64,000 nucleotides of DNA from Streptococcus plurextorum DSM 22810 (GTDB lineage Bacteria; Bacillota; Bacilli; Lactobacillales; Streptococcaceae), in the NCBI RefSeq assembly GCF_000423745.1, contig NZ_AUIO01000005.1:1-64000 (forward strand). Reading direction: 5' to 3'. The position numbers and the translations under genes are program-made. The notes beneath the pieces were generated by a model. That model was not told the origin of the DNA and made no database searches. It worked only from the letters and a program-made list of their open reading frames with translations. This document shows, piece after piece, positions 59,772 through 64,000 of this stretch (within the stretch, counting starts at the first letter, position 1; each line of letters begins with the position of its first letter).

Positions 59772-61415
59772 CTAAAGACGCAATTTACGACGGAGCATCT
59801 CTGCACGTTGCTTACCAATCAGGCTATCTGCTCTCCGTGTTAACAGGGCTAAGTAACCATAAACTGCCACACCCAAACCACCTCCTATAAGCAGGTGAAT
59901 CACACTATTAACTTTTGAACTGACAGGGATAACTCTTACCAATAAAATCTCCACAATGCCCACAATAAGTGCCATCAGCAAAGACATAATGAGAATCAAT
60001 AAACTATTTTTATAAAATACCTTTTGATTAAAACGCGTGAGCTGATGTACCCTACCATACATGAGATAGATAGACACTGACAAGCCTATCGTCGTCGCAA
60101 GCAGAGGACCATAAACGTTTAAAAGAAGGATTAAGGGAATCTGAAGAATCACTTTCACTAAAAAACCGTAGACAAAATAGAGAACTGCTCTGCGATTTTC
60201 AAAAAGCGATTGAATAACGGTTCCAAAGAGGGCATAAAAGCCCATGACAAAAATTTGCAACAAGTTAACCACAAAAAGCTGAATCTCAAGCCGACTAGGA
60301 TTAGGATAAAAAACAGTGTAAAGTGGTCTAGCTAGTAAAACAGACCCCAAAATAGCGGGTGTTAAAAAGAGGAGAAGCATCTGAAGATTATTCAAAATGA
60401 GACTAGCTGTCGCCTTGGTATCCTTTTTGATGTAATTCTCCGTAATCAGTGCTATAGCCACCGAACCAATAGACCCTGTTACGGCTATCAAAATCATGGT
60501 AATCTTGCTTGGATTAGCAGTCATGTAAGAATAGAGCGTCATCAGTTGTTCTTTGCTCTGTGTCGTCAACATCCCCATCGTATTGACAAAGGTCAATTGG
60601 TCTACAAATTGATAAAGCTGAAAAGCTGACCCTATAATCACAAAGGGAATCGCTTCTTTTGTGGTCTCTATAACTAGGGCTAAGGTATTCGTGGCCTGAT
60701 CACTTGGCTTAGCAAAAAGAATTTTCCCCAGAGTACCATCCTTATGGAGTTGATAAACTAAAAACACTAAACTACCAAGTAAACCAATAAAAGCCGCAAA
60801 GGTGGATTGCACAACCGCATCCATGTAGTTCCCTGAGCCAACTTTCATGATAAAGAAGGTCGTGACTAAAATCCAAATAACACGTAACAATTGTTCAATG
60901 ATTTGACTCGTAGCCGAAGGACGGAGATTATTTGTCCCTTGGAAAACACCACGAAAAACACTCATGAGCGGAAAGAAGAGAACTGCCCAAGATAAACTCC
61001 TGATGACAGGAACCAGCTCATTTCCTGCACCGGATAAATTGGCTAAAATCGGAGCAGAAAAGTACATGATACCTGCAACGATGATGCCAAAGATAAGCAT
61101 CAGTTTTAAAAATTCACGCACCAAATAGTAGCTGACATCCTCTTTACCCATAGCGTTGTATTTAGCGATTTGCTTAGCTACCGCTACTGGAATCCCAACG
61201 GTGGAAATCAATAAAAAAAGGGCATAGATGTTGTAACCCATATTAAAATAAGCATTAGCAACATCACGATACGCCCCCAACCAAGCCATCCAAGGAATGA
61301 TATAAAGGACCCCTAACAATCGGCTAATGAAATTTCCCGCTGTGGCCCAGGCCACTCCTTTCACCATTTTAGACTGTTGTTGATCAGCCTTTATTTTGTG
61401 ATAATCTTCTGTCAT
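59772..61415 (-). CDS. MurJ/YtgP-type lipid II flippase
   Basis: The 547-residue protein has about 14 membrane segments and the MOP-superfamily start VKGVAWATAGNFISRLLGVL, with PLMSVFRGVFQGTNNLRPSA early in the fold. It is the YtgP group of Firmicutes, which can provide the lipid II flippase function of MurJ. Location beside murE supports a wall-synthesis role. The divergent arrangement with murE leaves 89 bp for both promoters. Confidence 0.88.
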   Translation of the reverse strand: MTEDYHKIKADQQQSKMVKGVAWATAGNFISRLLGVLYIIPWMAWLGAYRDVANAYFNMGYNIYALFLLISTVGIPVAVAKQIAKYNAMGKEDVSYYLVREFLKLMLIFGIIVAGIMYFSAPILANLSGAGNELVPVIRSLSWAVLFFPLMSVFRGVFQGTNNLRPSATSQIIEQLLRVIWILVTTFFIMKVGSGNYMDAVVQSTFAAFIGLLGSLVFLVYQLHKDGTLGKILFAKPSDQATNTLALVIETTKEAIPFVIIGSAFQLYQFVDQLTFVNTMGMLTTQSKEQLMTLYSYMTANPSKITMILIAVTGSIGSVAIALITENYIKKDTKATASLILNNLQMLLLFLTPAILGSVLLARPLYTVFYPNPSRLEIQLFVVNLLQIFVMGFYALFGTVIQSLFENRRAVLYFVYGFLVKVILQIPLILLLNVYGPLLATTIGLSVSIYLMYGRVHQLTRFNQKVFYKNSLLILIMSLLMALIVGIVEILLVRVIPVSSKVNSVIHLLIGGGLGVAVYGYLALLTRRADSLIGKQRAEMLRRKLRL

Positions 61416-61504
61416 GAGACTCTCTTTTCTCTGGTAGTATTGTCTTAATTATAAACTTTTGCCTGTGACTTGTAAATTCTCAACATTAGGGCTAAAATAG
61501 TAGC

Positions 61505-62956
61505 ATGATTAAGATTGAAGAAGTGCTTGATATTCTCAAGCAGGATAATAATTTTCGTGAACTGATGATTGATGGTGCTTTTCACTATCACTCAGAAGGA
61601 ATGACCTTTGATAGTATCTCCTACGATAGCCGTGACGTTACTAACGGAACCCTCTTTTTTGCTAAAGGTGCTGCCTTTAAACGAGAATTTTTAGAAGCCG
61701 CTATCCAAAAAGGCCTCACTTGCTACGTGTCAGAAATAGATTACGAGCTCACTATTCCAGCAATCATCGTGTCAGATATTAAAAAGGCCATGAGTTTGAT
61801 TGCCATGAATTTCTACGGCAATCCGCAAAATAAATTAAAACTCTTAGCTTTTACAGGAACAAAAGGAAAAACCACTGCAGCGTACTTTGCCTTTAATATC
61901 TTGAAACAAAGGCACAAAGTCGCTCTGCTATCCACCATGAATACTAGCCTAGACGGGGGGAAAACCTTTTTTAAATCTCAATTTTCAACACCTGAAAACA
62001 TTGACCTGTTTCGCATGATGGCTCAAGCTCTAGCAAATGGTATGACGCATCTGGTCATGGAAGTCTCCAGTCAGGCCTATCTGGTCAATCGCGTCTATGG
62101 GCTAACCTTTGATGTGGGCGTCTTTTTAAACATCAGCCCAGACCACGTTGGTCCCATTGAGCATCCAAACTTTTCTGATTACTTTTACCATAAGCGTCTT
62201 TTAATGGATAATAGCTTAGCTGTTGTGGTCAATTCCGACATGGATCACTTCCCAATCGTGCGTGATCAAATCGGGCAAAAATCACATGATTTTTATGGCA
62301 AGCACTCTGATAATACCATCCAAAATAGCAAGGCTTTTTCCTTTGATCTGACTGGAAAACTGGCCGGACACTATGACATCCAGTTGATTGGTTCTTTCAA
62401 CCAAGAAAATGCTGTGGCCGCTGCCCTTGCCTGCTTGCGACTAGGAGCTCAACAAGAGGATATTTACAAAGGGATTTCAGAAACCACTGTTCCAGGTCGT
62501 ATGGAAGTCTTGACTCAGAAAAATGGGGCAAAAGTTTTTGTAGACTATGCTCATAACGGAGATAGCCTTGAAAAGCTTCTATCAGTGGTTCAGGAGTATC
62601 AGACAGGAGAAGTCATTTTGATTTTAGGAGCTCCTGGCAATAAAGGCGAGAGCCGTCGAGCGGATTTTGGGACGGTATTAAATCACCATCCTAATGTGAC
62701 TGTAATCCTCACAGCAGACGATCCTAACTACGAGGACCCATTAAACATCTCCCAAGAGATTGCTGGTCACATCAATCGTCCCGTTCGCATCATCGTCGAC
62801 CGTGAGAAAGCCATCCAAGAAGCTCTCCTCTTGACCAAAAAGAGCACCGATGCTGTCATTATTGCTGGAAAAGGGGCAGATGCTTATCAAATTGTTAAGG
62901 GGCAAAAAGTCCCATACCTAGGGGATCTTGAAATTGCCAAGAAAAATCTGAATTAG
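61505..62956 (+). CDS. murE: UDP-MurNAc-L-alanyl-D-glutamate-L-lysine ligase
   Basis: The 483-residue Mur ligase has the ATP-binding [10 protein letters not shown] (about 118-127), VMEVSSQAY, a central [15 protein letters not shown] motif and a C-terminal [10 protein letters not shown]. In the DAP-adding enzymes the last motif is DNPR. The DDPNYEDP form is that of the L-lysine-adding streptococcal MurE. It adds lysine at position 3, to which the MurM/N products attach the bridge. It is divergent from the MurJ-like gene. Confidence 0.93.
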   Translation: MIKIEEVLDILKQDNNFRELMIDGAFHYHSEGMTFDSISYDSRDVTNGTLFFAKGAAFKREFLEAAIQKGLTCYVSEIDYELTIPAIIVSDIKKAMSLIAMNFYGNPQNKLKLLAFTGTKGKTTAAYFAFNILKQRHKVALLSTMNTSLDGGKTFFKSQFSTPENIDLFRMMAQALANGMTHLVMEVSSQAYLVNRVYGLTFDVGVFLNISPDHVGPIEHPNFSDYFYHKRLLMDNSLAVVVNSDMDHFPIVRDQIGQKSHDFYGKHSDNTIQNSKAFSFDLTGKLAGHYDIQLIGSFNQENAVAAALACLRLGAQQEDIYKGISETTVPGRMEVLTQKNGAKVFVDYAHNGDSLEKLLSVVQEYQTGEVILILGAPGNKGESRRADFGTVLNHHPNVTVILTADDPNYEDPLNISQEIAGHINRPVRIIVDREKAIQEALLLTKKSTDAVIIAGKGADAYQIVKGQKVPYLGDLEIAKKNLN

Positions 62957-62967
62957 AAAGTAACCAG

Positions 62968-63906
62968 ATGAAAAGACATGCTTACCTGATTATTGCTCAT
63001 GACAAATTCGAACAACTCAAATACCTGATTTCCCTACTGGATGATGCCCGTAATGATATTTTCATTCATGTGGACAAAAAGGCAAATATCAGTGATCAAA
63101 CCCTAGAGGATTTACAAAACGCAACCAAATACTCTAGCGTTTACCTGACACCTCGTTTAGCTGTTCATTGGGGGGATTATAGTCAAATTGAGTGTGAATT
63201 GACCTTGTTTGAAACAGCTACTCAAACCGACACCTATGCCATGTATCACTTAATCTCGGGTGTGGATCTCCCCTTGGTCTCTCAAGATAAAATCCATGAT
63301 TTTTTTGCGGATAAGTTGGATAAAATTTTCATCACACGCAATCAGGTTGACTTTGAAAAAACCAAGCTCTATAAACTGGTCGAACACTATCACTTGACCA
63401 CCAAAATAAGCGCTCGCGACCTTTCTAAACCTGCACAAAAGCTCCTACGTGCCTATCGTATTCTAGAAAATAAGGTGCAAACCGCATTAAAAATCGACCG
63501 TCTAAACGGCCATCGCGCAGAATGGGGGTTGGATTCCTATTCAAATTGGAAATCGTGTAACCACCAGACCCTGTTAACGGTTCTAGCAGAGCGCCCTTTC
63601 CTTGAAAAACATTTCCGCCATTCCTATATAGCCGATGAGATGTATTTCCCCCTTGTATTGAAGCGTTCTGGACTCATTGGCAATATCTTCCACTACCAAC
63701 CATCAAAGGATATCCCTGATGAGTTCCAAGGAAATCTGCGCTACATCAACTGGTGGAAGGGAAGTCCTTATACCTGGACAGATTCTGCCGAAGACCTTGC
63801 TCAATTAGATCAGGGTATTGCCTTAGGCCATCTCTTTTCTCGGAAATTTGACCTGGAAAAATACCCTAAGGTCAAAGACTATATCGACCAAAACGTCAAA
63901 CATTAG
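62968..63906 (+). CDS. Branch-family beta-1,6-N-acetylglucosaminyltransferase-like protein
   Basis: The 312-residue glycosyltransferase has RHAYLIIAHDKFEQLKYLIS and YAMYHLISGVDLPLVSQDK, then AEWGLDSYSNWKSC, typical of the core-2/I-branching (Branch, GT14) family. Bacterial members decorate surface glycans. The acceptor here is not defined. It is 11 bp after murE, so it is co-transcribed. AAAGTAACCAG precedes the ATG, a poor ribosome site, which suggests dependence on murE translation. Confidence 0.85.
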   Translation: MKRHAYLIIAHDKFEQLKYLISLLDDARNDIFIHVDKKANISDQTLEDLQNATKYSSVYLTPRLAVHWGDYSQIECELTLFETATQTDTYAMYHLISGVDLPLVSQDKIHDFFADKLDKIFITRNQVDFEKTKLYKLVEHYHLTTKISARDLSKPAQKLLRAYRILENKVQTALKIDRLNGHRAEWGLDSYSNWKSCNHQTLLTVLAERPFLEKHFRHSYIADEMYFPLVLKRSGLIGNIFHYQPSKDIPDEFQGNLRYINWWKGSPYTWTDSAEDLAQLDQGIALGHLFSRKFDLEKYPKVKDYIDQNVKH

Positions 63907-63942
63907 TTTCCTCCAGTCAAACATTTTTGAAAAAATAACAAT

Positions 63943-63968
63943 AAAAGACTAGGCAGCCTAGTCTTTTT
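63943..63968 (+). terminator. Terminator after the glycosyltransferase gene
   Basis: AAAAGACTAGGC pairs with GCCTAGTCTTTT and is followed by T's. It ends the murE operon 37 bp after the last stop. Confidence 0.82.
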
Positions 63969-64000
63969 AATATTAGATCGAATCCCCATTCCAAATGGAG

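Overview
This window is chromosome from a low-GC Gram-positive coccus. Protein content and gene order point to the pyogenic streptococci (S. pyogenes / S. dysgalactiae / S. canis type). The signs are liaFSR, whiA-yvcK-rapZ, comFA-comFC-hpf, two MurM/MurN-like branching enzymes, an L-lysine-type murE next to a YtgP/MurJ-like flippase, prsA and alaS. The species is inferred from family knowledge, not from a search.

Layout. 1-302 is the truncated end of an ISL3-type transposase. 372-6901 holds ridA, a YozE-like gene, msrA, ezrA, gyrB and a rodA/ftsW gene, all on the minus strand. A tRNA-Arg(CCT) and rplS follow (7386-7918), then a ClC channel, chorismate mutase, flavodoxin and adenosine deaminase. 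11279-13483 (plus strand) encodes a YghU-like glutathione transferase, an NrnA-like DHH phosphatase and ribosomal protein L31 type B.

About 13445-21964 is an 8.5-kb integrative element inserted at the 3' end of rpmE2 and bounded by a 46-bp perfect direct repeat. Its left part is arranged like a phage satellite (PICI type): integrase and repressor on the minus strand, then Cro-like, excisionase-like and VirE-type replication genes on the plus strand. No capsid or packaging gene is visible. Its cargo is an XRE regulator divergent from a four-gene membrane module: an SPFH protein with a double zinc ribbon, a two-TM zinc-ribbon protein and two single-TM surface proteins. At its right end is a previously unlisted 35-codon holin-like toxin gene with a convergent antisense RNA, a type I toxin-antitoxin locus. 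About 500 bp beyond attR are the collapsed remains of a second, related element: an integrase C-terminus and a frameshifted toxin copy.

22519-35814 returns to core genes: hpf, comFC/comFA, a YigZ-family gene, cysK, an S1-domain protein, a HAD-cyclophilin fusion, liaR/liaS/liaF, whiA/yvcK/rapZ, an MFS transporter and a DUF1934 gene. 35923-40620 (plus) has an HD phosphohydrolase, a Cof-type HAD and the MurM/MurN pair. 40818-53840 (minus) has a heterodimeric ABC exporter preceded by a structured leader RNA, an ABC-F protein, CCA-adding enzyme, dapB, degV, small conserved genes, a cytidine deaminase and alaS. 54251-58345 has a LURP-one-like gene behind a T-box, prsA, an O-methyltransferase, a HAD phosphatase and two acetyltransferases. 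The window ends with a MocR-like regulator, a MurJ-like flippase, murE and a Branch-family glycosyltransferase.

Cell-envelope functions recur: ezrA, rodA, liaFSR, the yvcK cluster, murM/N, murJ, murE and prsA. The strongest candidates for something undescribed are the SPFH/zinc-ribbon cargo module, the element-borne toxin-antitoxin locus with its decayed twin, the pseudoknotted leader upstream of the ABC exporter, and the tandemly duplicated leader upstream of alaS.
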